61,357 nt of DNA, from contig NZ_CABUIW010000007.1 of the NCBI RefSeq assembly GCF_902491705.1, forward strand, positions 1-61,357, read 5' to 3'. The stretch's first letter is position 1. The number at the start of each line of letters is the position of its first letter. The position numbers and the translations under genes are program-made. The notes beneath the pieces were generated by a model. The model saw nothing but the letters and a program-made list of their open reading frames with translations. It did not search any database and was not told the origin of the DNA. The DNA comes from an uncultured Lactobacillus sp. (GTDB lineage: Bacteria; Bacillota; Bacilli; Lactobacillales; Lactobacillaceae). Below, one piece after another: positions 17,659-26,921 of the stretch.

Positions 17659-18606
17659 ATGAAATTCAAACACACCAGTGTACTCTTACATGAAACTATC
17701 GACAATTTAAAACCAAAGAACGGTGGTCTTTATGTAGATGCAACTTTTGGCGGTGGTGGGCATGCAAGATATTTGCTCAGCAAAATTGACACCGGTACGT
17801 TGATAGGTTTTGACCAAGATGAATACGCAATAAAATCGGCAAAGTTGAACTTTGCTAATTTATTGGAACCGGATAGTGAGCCTAGATTGAAACTTGTACA
17901 TGACAATTTTACCAATCTGCAGCGGGATCTGGTTAAGCTAGGTTATTCAGATGGAATAGATGGCATATACTATGATCTAGGTGTCTCATCCCCTCAGTTC
18001 GATCAAGCTGATCGCGGTTTTTCATACCGCTATAATGCTCGACTTGATATGAGGATGGATCAAAGTCAAGATTTAGATGCTTATCAGTTAGTTAATACTT
18101 TAAGTCAAAGAGAACTAGCAGATATTTTGTACAAATATGGAGATGAAAAATTCTCCCGTCAAATAGCTCACAAAATCGTTGAAAGCCGTAAGGATAAGCC
18201 AATTGTTACAACTTTTGAACTGGTTGACATAATTAAAGAGGCAATTCCTGCATATGCACGACGGACAGGAGGGCACCCAGCAAAGAAAAGTTTTCAAGCT
18301 TTGCGGGTAGCTGTTAATCATGAATTAGATGTATTGCAGGTTTCTCTAGAAGAGGCAATTAAGGTCTTGAGACCTGGCGGTCGAATCAGTGTGATTACAT
18401 TCCAGTCTCATGAAGACAAAATCGTTAAAAAGATTTTTAAAAAGTATTCGGAAGTAGAGGTACCAAGAGGAATGCCTTTTGTACCAGACGATATGAAACC
18501 AATGCTGCGTCTGGTCAACCGCAAGCCAATTACCACCTCGACTTCAGAGTTAGAGAAAAACAACCGCTCACACAGTGCAAAATTACGGGTTGCAGAGAAA
18601 TTATGA
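17659..18606 (+). CDS. rsmH: 16S rRNA m4C1402 methyltransferase RsmH
   Basis: This S-adenosylmethionine enzyme methylates N4 of C1402 in 16S rRNA. The start at ATG 17659 (MKFKHTSVLLHETI) matches the family; longer in-frame starts overlap mraZ. It has 315 residues, the SAM motif VDATFGGGGHAR (about 24-35), IYYDLGVSSPQFD (about 103) and VITFQSHEDK (about 250). It lies four bases after mraZ with no strong ribosome site, so translational coupling is likely. Confidence 0.96.
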   Translation: MKFKHTSVLLHETIDNLKPKNGGLYVDATFGGGGHARYLLSKIDTGTLIGFDQDEYAIKSAKLNFANLLEPDSEPRLKLVHDNFTNLQRDLVKLGYSDGIDGIYYDLGVSSPQFDQADRGFSYRYNARLDMRMDQSQDLDAYQLVNTLSQRELADILYKYGDEKFSRQIAHKIVESRKDKPIVTTFELVDIIKEAIPAYARRTGGHPAKKSFQALRVAVNHELDVLQVSLEEAIKVLRPGGRISVITFQSHEDKIVKKIFKKYSEVEVPRGMPFVPDDMKPMLRLVNRKPITTSTSELEKNNRSHSAKLRVAEKL

Positions 18607-18619
18607 AGAGGAAGATGTT

Positions 18620-18982
18620 ATGGCTGACAGTTCAGCGAGAAGAATAGAATATGAACCAAGTAAGCAAAACGGTTCTAAAAAGCATCAACGAATTATCTTT
18701 GATCCACATAAAGTTCCTTATAATTTTTTAGAAAAAACTTTATTGATCGTCGGAAGCATGATTACACTTTGGATGATGATTTTTTTAGTTTCTTCTAGTA
18801 TTTCTGCAACTTCGGCTCAACATGAGTTGACCAAGACTCAACAATCAGTTGCTAAGGAACAAAATAGGATTACCGATTTACGTCAAGAAATTGGTGAGTT
18901 AACCTCAACTACGCGTTTAAACAAGATTGCGCGTGAAAAGGGCTTAACTCTTATTAATAAAAACATTAGGACAATTCGCTAA
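18620..18982 (+). CDS. ftsL: Cell division protein FtsL
   Basis: ATG 18620 follows AGAGGAAG. The 120-residue bitopic protein has a cytoplasmic basic head, one membrane segment (about 39-59) and an outside coiled coil (about 65-105) ending in a short-chain motif NKIAREKGLTLI. FtsL joins DivIB and DivIC to recruit septal wall synthesis. The stop TAA overlaps the next ATG by one base. Confidence 0.9.
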   Translation: MADSSARRIEYEPSKQNGSKKHQRIIFDPHKVPYNFLEKTLLIVGSMITLWMMIFLVSSSISATSAQHELTKTQQSVAKEQNRITDLRQEIGELTSTTRLNKIAREKGLTLINKNIRTIR

Positions 18983-21147
18983 TGAAAAAAAAGAGTAATT
19001 TGAAATTACAAAAATCCAAAGCCCACAGCTACCGCTTTACAGTGGGGAGATTTCTCCAAGTAGCTGTCGCTTTGGTTTTTCTTATGTTTACGGCTAGATT
19101 TTTATATATCGGAATATCTAAGACAGTTAATGGACAAAATTTATCTCAACGAACTAAACAGCTATATAAGCGTAATCAAGTTATTATTAAAGCAGCACGA
19201 GGAACTATTTATGATCGAAATGGATTAACGATTGCAGAAGATTCACATTTATATACTGTTTATGCAATTTTGGATAAGACATCAATTAACTACAAAAATG
19301 AACCAGAATATGTTGTAAATAAGTCTGAAACAGCTGAACAGCTAGCTAAGGTTTTACCAATTTCGGCGGATAAGATTTATCAATATTTGAATCCAAAGCA
19401 AAAAGCGTTCCAGGTTCAATTTGGTCCGGCAGGTAGTGGTTTGACGATCAAACAAAGAAGGAAAATTGAGGCAATGAAATTGCCGGGAATTAAGTTTATT
19501 GCCACTTCTTCTAGACTTTATCCTAATGGTAATTTTGCTTCTCATATTATTGGATTGGCTCAGCCTGAGTACGATAAGAAAACTAATGATGAAACCTTAG
19601 TTGGTACAATGGGAATTGAGGCTTACTTTAACAAGACCTTGACTGGTACTGATGGCTATCGTATTTCACCAGTAGATGTATCTGAATATCAAATGCAAAA
19701 AGGTAATCAGGTTTATAAGCCTGTAAGAAATGGAAATAACCTCTATTTGACACTTGATTCACAACTGCAAAGCTATCTTGAATCACATATGAGCGATGTT
19801 CAAAGTAAATATAGCCCAACTTCTATTACAGCGGTTGTTGAAGACATGAAGACGGGTAAAATCCTGGCTGCTTCACAGCGTCCAACGTTTAATCCGCAAA
19901 CTAAGAAGGGCTTAACTAAGTCATATCGTAACATTTTAGTTCAGGATATATATGAACCAGGATCTGTATTCAAGGTGCTTTCATTTGCAGCTGTAGTTAA
20001 CAGTGGTAATTACAATCCTAATGAATATTACCGTTCAGGATCAGTAAATGTTGGCGGTTCAACTATTCACGACTGGTTAACTTCCGGTTGGGGCACCATT
20101 CCATTTTCACAAGCTTTCGAGCGTTCAAGTAACACCGGTTTTGTTAAGTTAGAACAAAAGATGGGTGCTAAAACTTGGAGAAAGTATTTGAAGAAGTTCC
20201 ATATTGGTGAAAAGACTGGAATTACCCTTCCAGGAGAACAGCCAGGCTTCATCTCATTTAAGACACCAGTTGACCAAGCCGTTACTGCATTTGGTCAGGG
20301 TGTAAATGTTAATGTAATGCAGATGATGCAAGCCTATAGTTCACTAGCTAATAATGGACAAATGGTCAAACCACAATTAGTAGAAAAAATTACTGATTCT
20401 AACGGTAAGACACTTAAGGGCTATGAAATTAAAAAAGTTGGTACTCCAGTCTATGACAATAAGACTAAGAAGGTTGTATTGGCCAATATGAAGCGAGTAC
20501 TTAACAAGCAATCTGGTACTGGTAATGCTTATAAAATGGGCAATGCAGATATTGGTGTTAAAACTGGTACTGCTCAAATAGCTAACCCGAAAGGTGGCGG
20601 CTATTTGAAAGGCGATAGTAACTACATCTTTTCAGTTGTTGGTGTTTACCCAGCAAGCAGTCCACGTTATTGCATTTACTTGACGCTTAAGCAGCCACGT
20701 TTAGGCGGTGGTGCTACTGCCGAAACTATCTTGGCTTCTATCTTTAAGCCAATGATGAGAAGAATTATCTCAATGTCTAAAAATGATGATACTTCAACTA
20801 CTGTTGAGGTACCTAACTTTAAGGGCATGACATATAAAGAAGCTGCAGCTAAGTCAAATCAAATTGGTTTGAACATAGTTAAAGTCGGAAGCGGCAAGAA
20901 AGTTACCGATCAGGGCATCAAGAAAGGTGAGAGATTAGAATCAGGCGATAAGATATTTGTCTTAACGTCTGGTAAAGTGACCTGCCCAGATATGAGCGGC
21001 TGGAGTATCAATGATTTACATGAATTTTCAAACCTTACAGGTGTTAAATTTAGTATAAAGGGAACCGGAACTGTTGCTAGTCAAGATATGACTAAGGGGA
21101 CAGAAATAAAGGCCGGAAAGAAAATAAAAGTTAAGTTAAAGGAGTAA
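18982..21147 (+). CDS. ftsI: Septal penicillin-binding protein with PASTA domains (FtsI/PBP2x type)
   Basis: The 721-residue class B transpeptidase cross-links peptidoglycan at the septum. It has an N-terminal membrane segment (about 25-45), a dimerisation domain (about 65-220) and a transpeptidase domain with SVFK (about 328), SSN (about 384) and KTG (about 526). Two C-terminal PASTA repeats begin near 610 and 672. It is coupled to ftsL by a one-base overlap. The length is typical of PBP2x-type enzymes. Confidence 0.96.
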   Translation: MKKKSNLKLQKSKAHSYRFTVGRFLQVAVALVFLMFTARFLYIGISKTVNGQNLSQRTKQLYKRNQVIIKAARGTIYDRNGLTIAEDSHLYTVYAILDKTSINYKNEPEYVVNKSETAEQLAKVLPISADKIYQYLNPKQKAFQVQFGPAGSGLTIKQRRKIEAMKLPGIKFIATSSRLYPNGNFASHIIGLAQPEYDKKTNDETLVGTMGIEAYFNKTLTGTDGYRISPVDVSEYQMQKGNQVYKPVRNGNNLYLTLDSQLQSYLESHMSDVQSKYSPTSITAVVEDMKTGKILAASQRPTFNPQTKKGLTKSYRNILVQDIYEPGSVFKVLSFAAVVNSGNYNPNEYYRSGSVNVGGSTIHDWLTSGWGTIPFSQAFERSSNTGFVKLEQKMGAKTWRKYLKKFHIGEKTGITLPGEQPGFISFKTPVDQAVTAFGQGVNVNVMQMMQAYSSLANNGQMVKPQLVEKITDSNGKTLKGYEIKKVGTPVYDNKTKKVVLANMKRVLNKQSGTGNAYKMGNADIGVKTGTAQIANPKGGGYLKGDSNYIFSVVGVYPASSPRYCIYLTLKQPRLGGGATAETILASIFKPMMRRIISMSKNDDTSTTVEVPNFKGMTYKEAAAKSNQIGLNIVKVGSGKKVTDQGIKKGERLESGDKIFVLTSGKVTCPDMSGWSINDLHEFSNLTGVKFSIKGTGTVASQDMTKGTEIKAGKKIKVKLKE

Positions 21148-21154
21148 GCATAGG

Positions 21155-22123
21155 ATGAATATTATGCTAGCAAGCTGTATTGCTTTAGTTAGTTCGCTGA
21201 TTTTAACAGTGATTTTTATACCGTTGTTGATTAAGTTCATGCGTTCACACCATGAAGGACAAGAGATTCGTGATGAAGGTCCTAAATGGCACCAGAAGAA
21301 ATTTGGTACCCCAACAATGGGAGGAACAGTCTTTGTTATTGCTGCTGTTCTTTCAGTTATTTGGGTTACTGCATGGCAACATAGTTTAAATAAAGTGGTT
21401 TGGATTTTAGTTATCAGTTTATTAGGCTATGGTGTTATCGGTTTTCTAGATGATGGAATTAAAATTTATTTCAAGCGTAATTTAGGTTTGAGAGCATGGC
21501 AAAAATTGGCTCTTCAAATCATTATTGCGATTGTAATTGTTTGGATTGCTTCAAGTGATCACTTCCAATTTGGTTTGTACATTCCATTTGCCGGAGTCGT
21601 ACATAGCGTTGTTTTGTTCACTATCTTTATTATTTTCTGGCTTGTTGGTTTTTCAAACGCTATTAACTTGTCAGATGGACTTGATGGATTAGCTACTGGT
21701 TTGTCAGTTGTTGCATATGGTACATACGCTTATATTGCATTTAAACAAAAGAATTTTGCTGTTTTGGCCTTTTGTATGAGTGTAATTGGTGGTTTACTTG
21801 CCTTCTTTATTTTCAACCATAAGCCAGCTAAGATCTTTATGGGGGATGCCGGTTCACTTGCCTTAGGTGGTGGACTTGCTACCATAAGTATTATGCTTAA
21901 TAGACCATGGTCACTTTTGCTTGTCGGAATTGTCTTTGTTTGTGAAACTGCTAGTGTAATTTTGCAGGTAATTTCATTCCAAACAACAGGTAAGAGAATC
22001 TTTAAGATGACTCCTATTCACCACCACTTTGAAATGCTTGGCTGGTCTGAATGGAAAGTTGACATTGTATTTTGGATTGTTGGTTTAATTGGTAGTATTT
22101 TGTATTTAGCAATTTGGGGATAA
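21155..22123 (+). CDS. mraY: Phospho-MurNAc-pentapeptide transferase MraY
   Basis: This enzyme moves phospho-MurNAc-pentapeptide to undecaprenyl phosphate, making lipid I. The 322-residue protein has about ten membrane segments and the motifs GFLDDGIK (about 96), NLSDGLDGLATG (about 172), FMGDAG (about 228) and PIHHHFE (about 288). AAGGAG lies 10 bases before ATG 21155; an ATG three codons later is also possible. Confidence 0.97.
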   Translation: MNIMLASCIALVSSLILTVIFIPLLIKFMRSHHEGQEIRDEGPKWHQKKFGTPTMGGTVFVIAAVLSVIWVTAWQHSLNKVVWILVISLLGYGVIGFLDDGIKIYFKRNLGLRAWQKLALQIIIAIVIVWIASSDHFQFGLYIPFAGVVHSVVLFTIFIIFWLVGFSNAINLSDGLDGLATGLSVVAYGTYAYIAFKQKNFAVLAFCMSVIGGLLAFFIFNHKPAKIFMGDAGSLALGGGLATISIMLNRPWSLLLVGIVFVCETASVILQVISFQTTGKRIFKMTPIHHHFEMLGWSEWKVDIVFWIVGLIGSILYLAIWG

Positions 22124-22126
22124 AAA

Positions 22127-23506
22127 ATGAAGGATATTAAAACTTATACTGATAAGAATATTTTAGTTTTAGGTTTAGGTAAAAGTGGTTTTGCAGTAAG
22201 TGAATTGCTTTTAAAATTAGGTGCTAAGTTAACCTTGAATGATAAGGCTGACCTTGATAAAAATGAAAAAGCACAAGAATTGAAAGCTAGAGGCGTTCGT
22301 GTAATTGGTGGACATCACCCAGTTGACTTACTTGAAAAAGAACACTTTGATTATTTGGTTAAAAACCCTGGGATTCCTTACGAAAACCCAATGGTACAAA
22401 AAGCTGAAGAATTAAATATCCCAATCATTACTGAACCAGAAATCGCATTAAGTTGTAGTGAAGCACCTTATGTTTGTGTAACTGGATCAAATGGTAAGAC
22501 TACTACAGTAATGCTTACCCAAAGAATTTTGGATCATCATTTGCAAAAGTCAGGTCACCACGCATACGCTGTTGGTAACATTGGTGTGCCCATTTCAGAA
22601 GTTGTACCTAAGGCTACTAAAGACGATATTTTGGTAGTTGAAATTTCAAGTTTCCAACTTTTAGGTGTAACTGATATTGATCCTAAGGTTGCAGCAATTG
22701 TTGATATTTACAACAACGTTCACTTGGACTACCACAAGACCTTTGAAAACTACGTTAATGCTAAATTGAATGTAACTAGAACTCAAACTAGTGATGATTA
22801 CTTTATTGCTAACTACGATCAAAAAGATATTTTAGCTAAGGAAAAAGAAGTATCCCCAGCTAAGATGCAAACCTTCTCAGAAACTGATCACAATGCAGAT
22901 TACTTCATTGGCGATGAATATCTTGAAAGTCAAAACGAAAAGATCATGAAGATTGCTGATATCAAGTTGCCAGGTATCCATAACTTACAAAACAGTTTGG
23001 TAGCTGTTGCTATTTCTAAGATTATGGGTGCAGATAACGATGATATTGCAGCAGTCTTAAGTACTTTTGCTGGTGCTAAGCATCGTTTGCAATATGTAAC
23101 AACACTTGATGGTCGCAAGGTTTATAATGATTCTAAGTCAACTAATATTGAAGCTGCTACAGTAGCTATCCCTGCCTTCAATGAACCTGAAGTATTAATT
23201 GCTGGTGGTTTGGATAGAGGTTTCACCTTCGATGACTTAGTGCCATTATTTAAAAAGCACGTTAAGGCAATCGTTCTTTACGGTGAAACTAAGTATCTTT
23301 TAGCTGATGCAGCTAGAAAAGCTGGCATTAAGGATATCGTGATCGTTAATACTCTTCAAGAAGCTGTTCCAAGAGCTTATGAATTAACTGAACCTGGTGA
23401 CGTAATGTTGTTCTCACCAGCTTGTGCTTCATGGGATCAATTTAGAACTTTTGAAGAACGTGGCGATTACTTTGTTAGATTTGTTAGGGAATTAAAGACT
23501 AAATAA
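22127..23506 (+). CDS. murD: UDP-MurNAc-L-alanine:D-glutamate ligase
   Basis: The 459-residue ATP-dependent ligase adds D-glutamate to UDP-MurNAc-L-Ala in the cytoplasm. It has an N-terminal Rossmann part (LVLGLGKSGFAVS, about 13), the P-loop TGSNGKTTT (about 119-127), VVEISSFQL (about 173) and a C-terminal ligase domain with YNDSKSTN (about 328). It starts three bases after mraY, within the wall-precursor block. Confidence 0.97.
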   Translation: MKDIKTYTDKNILVLGLGKSGFAVSELLLKLGAKLTLNDKADLDKNEKAQELKARGVRVIGGHHPVDLLEKEHFDYLVKNPGIPYENPMVQKAEELNIPIITEPEIALSCSEAPYVCVTGSNGKTTTVMLTQRILDHHLQKSGHHAYAVGNIGVPISEVVPKATKDDILVVEISSFQLLGVTDIDPKVAAIVDIYNNVHLDYHKTFENYVNAKLNVTRTQTSDDYFIANYDQKDILAKEKEVSPAKMQTFSETDHNADYFIGDEYLESQNEKIMKIADIKLPGIHNLQNSLVAVAISKIMGADNDDIAAVLSTFAGAKHRLQYVTTLDGRKVYNDSKSTNIEAATVAIPAFNEPEVLIAGGLDRGFTFDDLVPLFKKHVKAIVLYGETKYLLADAARKAGIKDIVIVNTLQEAVPRAYELTEPGDVMLFSPACASWDQFRTFEERGDYFVRFVRELKTK

Positions 23507-23508
23507 AA

Positions 23509-24615
23509 ATGAGAGTTATATTTACAGGCGGCGGCACTGGTGGCCACATTTACCCAATCATGGCAATTATTGAACGTTTGAAAGAACGTGGAATTAGCAA
23601 GAACGACGAGATCTTATTTGTAGGTACGCAAAAAGGTTTGGAATCAAAGATTGTTCCTGCTGCTGGAGTTAATTTTAAAACTATTAAAATCCAGGGCTTT
23701 AACCGCAAGCATCCATTAAAGAACTTTGAAACGATCAAGTTATTCTTGCAAGCTACTAAAAGTGCTCGAAAGATTTTACAAGAATTTAAGCCAGATGTTG
23801 TTTTAGGTACTGGTGGTTACGTTAGTGGTGCCATGGTTTATGAAGCAGCTAAAATGCATATTCCAACCATGATTCATGAATCAAACTCTGTAGTTGGTTT
23901 AGCTAACAAGTTTTTGGGTCACTATGTTGACAAGATTTGTTACACCTTTGACGATGCTGCTAAAGAATTTCCTGAAAAAAAGAAATTGGTTAAAACTGGT
24001 AACCCTCGTTCACAACAAGTTTTAGGCTTGAATGAAGAAAAGATCGACATCAAGAAAGAATGGGGTCTTAACCCACAAATGCCAACAGTTTTGGTCTTTG
24101 GTGGTTCACGTGGTGCTTTAGCAATCAACCGTATCATGCTTAAATCATTAATGACTCTTAAAAAGAAGCCATATCAAATTATTTGGGCTACTGGTACTTA
24201 TTACTTTGATTCTGTACAAAAGAAGTTAAAGGACATTGATATTGGTACTAATATTAAAATCGTGCCATATATTCAAAATATGCCTGGACTTTTACCCCAA
24301 ATGACCTGTGTTGTTTCTAGATCAGGTGCTACCAGTATTGCAGAATTTACTGCATTGGGTGTTCCAGTAATCTTGATTCCAAGTCCAAATGTAACCCATA
24401 ACCACCAAATGAAGAACGCACTTGATTTGGAAAAGGCCGGAGCTGCATTAGTTATTCCTGAAGATGATTTAAATCCAAATAATTTTGTCTCTTCAATTGA
24501 TCACATTTTGCTTGATGAAAAATATGCTAATGAAATGAGCAAAGCTTCTAAAGCATTAGGTGTTCCAGATGCCTCTGATCAAGTAATTAAAGTAATGCAA
24601 GAAATTTCTCGTTAG
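23509..24615 (+). CDS. murG: Lipid II synthase MurG
   Basis: This GT28 glycosyltransferase adds GlcNAc to lipid I at the inner membrane face. The 368-residue protein has the N-terminal glycine loop FTGGGTGGHIYP (about 4-15), LGTGGYVSG (about 102), HESNSVVGLANK (about 126), and the C-terminal nucleotide site with VFGGSRGALAIN (about 196) and SRSGATSIAEF (about 264). It starts two bases after the murD stop. Confidence 0.97.
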   Translation: MRVIFTGGGTGGHIYPIMAIIERLKERGISKNDEILFVGTQKGLESKIVPAAGVNFKTIKIQGFNRKHPLKNFETIKLFLQATKSARKILQEFKPDVVLGTGGYVSGAMVYEAAKMHIPTMIHESNSVVGLANKFLGHYVDKICYTFDDAAKEFPEKKKLVKTGNPRSQQVLGLNEEKIDIKKEWGLNPQMPTVLVFGGSRGALAINRIMLKSLMTLKKKPYQIIWATGTYYFDSVQKKLKDIDIGTNIKIVPYIQNMPGLLPQMTCVVSRSGATSIAEFTALGVPVILIPSPNVTHNHQMKNALDLEKAGAALVIPEDDLNPNNFVSSIDHILLDEKYANEMSKASKALGVPDASDQVIKVMQEISR

Positions 24616-24631
24616 AAAGCAGGTGAGGCAG

Positions 24632-25489
24632 ATGGCGAAAAAGCCGGTAACTAAAATTGATCCAAGAAAAGAATTGTCTCCGTACTTGAATCATGAATTT
24701 AATCAGCAGAAAAATAGTCGCAAGGGACAAGCCAAAATCTCTGCCTCGCTTTCTAGTCTGCAAGCTGAAAGACGTCGTTCATTAAGACGCAGGCTAGGCT
24801 TAATAATGACTGTTTCAATTTTAGCAGTTGCAGGTTTAGGCTATTATATTTCGCCCTTAGCAAATATTAGTACAGTTAAAGTAGTGGGTGCTGATGATTT
24901 GCCAATTAAGAAAATCGTCAAGGTTTCTAAGATTAAGGCGAGCGATAAGGTTTTTGACTATTTGTTTCAACAAAAAGATTTAAGTCAAAAATTATCTAAA
25001 GAATTTCCTGAAATTCAAAGTGCTCAGGCACATTTAGGTCATATTAACCAATTGATTTTACAGGTTAATGAACGACCAACCGTCGGTTATTTAAAAGATG
25101 GTGATAATTATCGCAAGATCTTGAATAATGGCAAAATTAGTAGTCAGTCTTTGACCTGGTCAAAGGTAAATCAAGACAAGCCTATTTTTGTTGGTTACAA
25201 TAAGTCTGGTTCCTTAAAAGAAGATTTAAAATTGTTTAATAGTTTACCTGAAAACTTCAAAAATCAAGTAAAATTATTAAGTGGGAACACTAGACGAAAT
25301 TCACAAATTATTTTTGTTATGAAAGATGGCAATGTAGTTGTGGGTAATGTTGTTACTATTAAAGATAAGATTAAATACTACGATGAAATTCGAATAAAAG
25401 CTGGCAAAAATAGTTTAATTGATTTAGAAGTAGGCGCATTTAGTAGACCTTTAACTTCAAGTGAGAAGAAGGCTTACGGCATATCGTAA
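24632..25489 (+). CDS. divIB: Cell division protein DivIB/FtsQ
   Basis: I prefer ATG 24632, which has AGGTGAGG just ahead, over the GTG at 24623. The product has about 285 residues: a long basic cytoplasmic head (1-58), one membrane segment (about 60-80) and an outside POTRA domain (about 84-155, ISTVKVVGADDLP) with a beta domain. It stabilises the FtsL-DivIC complex. The short C-terminal tail is as in other lactobacilli. Confidence 0.93.
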   Translation: MAKKPVTKIDPRKELSPYLNHEFNQQKNSRKGQAKISASLSSLQAERRRSLRRRLGLIMTVSILAVAGLGYYISPLANISTVKVVGADDLPIKKIVKVSKIKASDKVFDYLFQQKDLSQKLSKEFPEIQSAQAHLGHINQLILQVNERPTVGYLKDGDNYRKILNNGKISSQSLTWSKVNQDKPIFVGYNKSGSLKEDLKLFNSLPENFKNQVKLLSGNTRRNSQIIFVMKDGNVVVGNVVTIKDKIKYYDEIRIKAGKNSLIDLEVGAFSRPLTSSEKKAYGIS

Positions 25490-25518
25490 CTGCTTTATAT
25501 GTTTATCTATGTTAAAAT
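25490..25518 (+). promoter_or_regulatory. Candidate internal promoter for ftsAZ
   Basis: An extended -10, TGTTAAAAT (25510-25518), lies 17 bases after CTGCTT (25490-25495) in the 62-base gap before ftsA. An extra promoter for ftsA-ftsZ inside the cluster is common; this one is a prediction. Confidence 0.45.
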
Positions 25519-25551
25519 TTTTTCAGGGCAAATATTAATGGGGGCTTAATT

Positions 25552-26907
25552 TTGGAGAACTCAAATCTTTTAGTGGGACTTGACATAGGAACCACAAGTA
25601 TAAAAGCCGTTGTCGCAGATGCGGGTAAAGTGATTGGTGCAGTTACTACGCCTAATTCTGGTATGAGACATGGTCAAATTGTTGATATTGATCAAACTGC
25701 TGCGGCAATTAGTAGAGCACTTAAGAGCGTAGCTGAAAAGACCAATGCTAATATTTATAGTGTTGTTGCTGGCATTCCTGTAGGGATGCTGCAACTAGAA
25801 ACAGCTACAGGTTTTAGTAATGTAGGCGAACAAGGACAAGAAGTAAGTGATGGCGATGTTAAACGCGCTATCCAATCGGCCATTCATTCTGCAGTTAAGG
25901 ATAATCGTGAAGCCATTACTTTTTTACCAAGTCGTTTCTTAATCGATGGTAAAACTGAAGTTGATGATCCAAGAAAGATGATTGCTCGTTCATTGGGTGT
26001 GAGTGGAATTTTGCTCACTGCTCCAACGGGTCCATTGCATAATATTAAAAAGGCAATTGAGCGAGCAGGTTATCATAATAACTTTTTCGTACCAACTCCA
26101 CTAGCAATTTCAAGTATTGCTTTAAACGAAAGCGAGCGTACTTTTGGATCAGTTATTATTGACCTAGGTGGCGGTGTAAGTACTGCAACTGTTATTAAAG
26201 ATGGTCAAATTAAGTATGCTAATATTGACTTGGAAGGCGGCAGCGATATCACTAATGATATCTCAACTGTTTTAAGCATTTCTAAGAGTGATGCGGAACA
26301 AATCAAGTTGGATTATGGTTATGCAGATCCTGATTTTGCCTCAAAGAATGATAAATTTGCGATTAATAGCGTTGGTGCCAATGGTCAACAAATGATCGAT
26401 GAGGTATATCTTAGTGAGATTATTAATGCCCGCTTAGAACAAATCCTAACTAGATTGGGTAAAGGTCTTGCTAAACACCATGCTTTAAAGCAACCAGGTG
26501 GTATTGTAATCACTGGTGGTACTAGCCTTCTTCAAGGAATTGATACCTTGACAGCTAATGGCTTAAATGTAAAAGCTCGTATTTATCAACCTGATCAAAT
26601 TGGCATGCGTAGCCCAATTTATACTGCTGCTTATGGTATTGTAAATTACTCATACAAGATGTCAGAAATTGACTATTTAGTTAATGGAGTAATTTACGGC
26701 TTTGGTGAAAGCGTATCTGCAGAACCTGTTCAAGCAAAAAGTACCAAGATTTCGAAAAGTACAGCTTCTAATAGTGAAAGTGAAGAAAAAGAAGCTTATA
26801 ATAGAAACAAAATGTCCGCCGAAGATGCAACTTCTACGGATGAAAAAGATAATAATCAAGAAAAAACTAATGGCTTAAAGAGTTTCTTCAAGAAATTCTT
26901 TGATTAA
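25552..26907 (+). CDS. ftsA: Cell division protein FtsA
   Basis: The 451-residue actin-like ATPase tethers FtsZ to the membrane. It starts at TTG 25552 with GGGGGCT upstream. Actin-fold loops GLDIGTTSIKAVV (about 9-21) and VIIDLGGGVSTAT (about 201-213) are present, as is the 1C domain. A Ser/Glu-rich stretch (about 395-435) leads to a C-terminal amphipathic helix (about 440-451, LKSFFKKFFD) that inserts into the membrane. Confidence 0.97.
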   Translation: MENSNLLVGLDIGTTSIKAVVADAGKVIGAVTTPNSGMRHGQIVDIDQTAAAISRALKSVAEKTNANIYSVVAGIPVGMLQLETATGFSNVGEQGQEVSDGDVKRAIQSAIHSAVKDNREAITFLPSRFLIDGKTEVDDPRKMIARSLGVSGILLTAPTGPLHNIKKAIERAGYHNNFFVPTPLAISSIALNESERTFGSVIIDLGGGVSTATVIKDGQIKYANIDLEGGSDITNDISTVLSISKSDAEQIKLDYGYADPDFASKNDKFAINSVGANGQQMIDEVYLSEIINARLEQILTRLGKGLAKHHALKQPGGIVITGGTSLLQGIDTLTANGLNVKARIYQPDQIGMRSPIYTAAYGIVNYSYKMSEIDYLVNGVIYGFGESVSAEPVQAKSTKISKSTASNSESEEKEAYNRNKMSAEDATSTDEKDNNQEKTNGLKSFFKKFFD

Positions 26908-26921
26908 AGGTGGTTAATTTA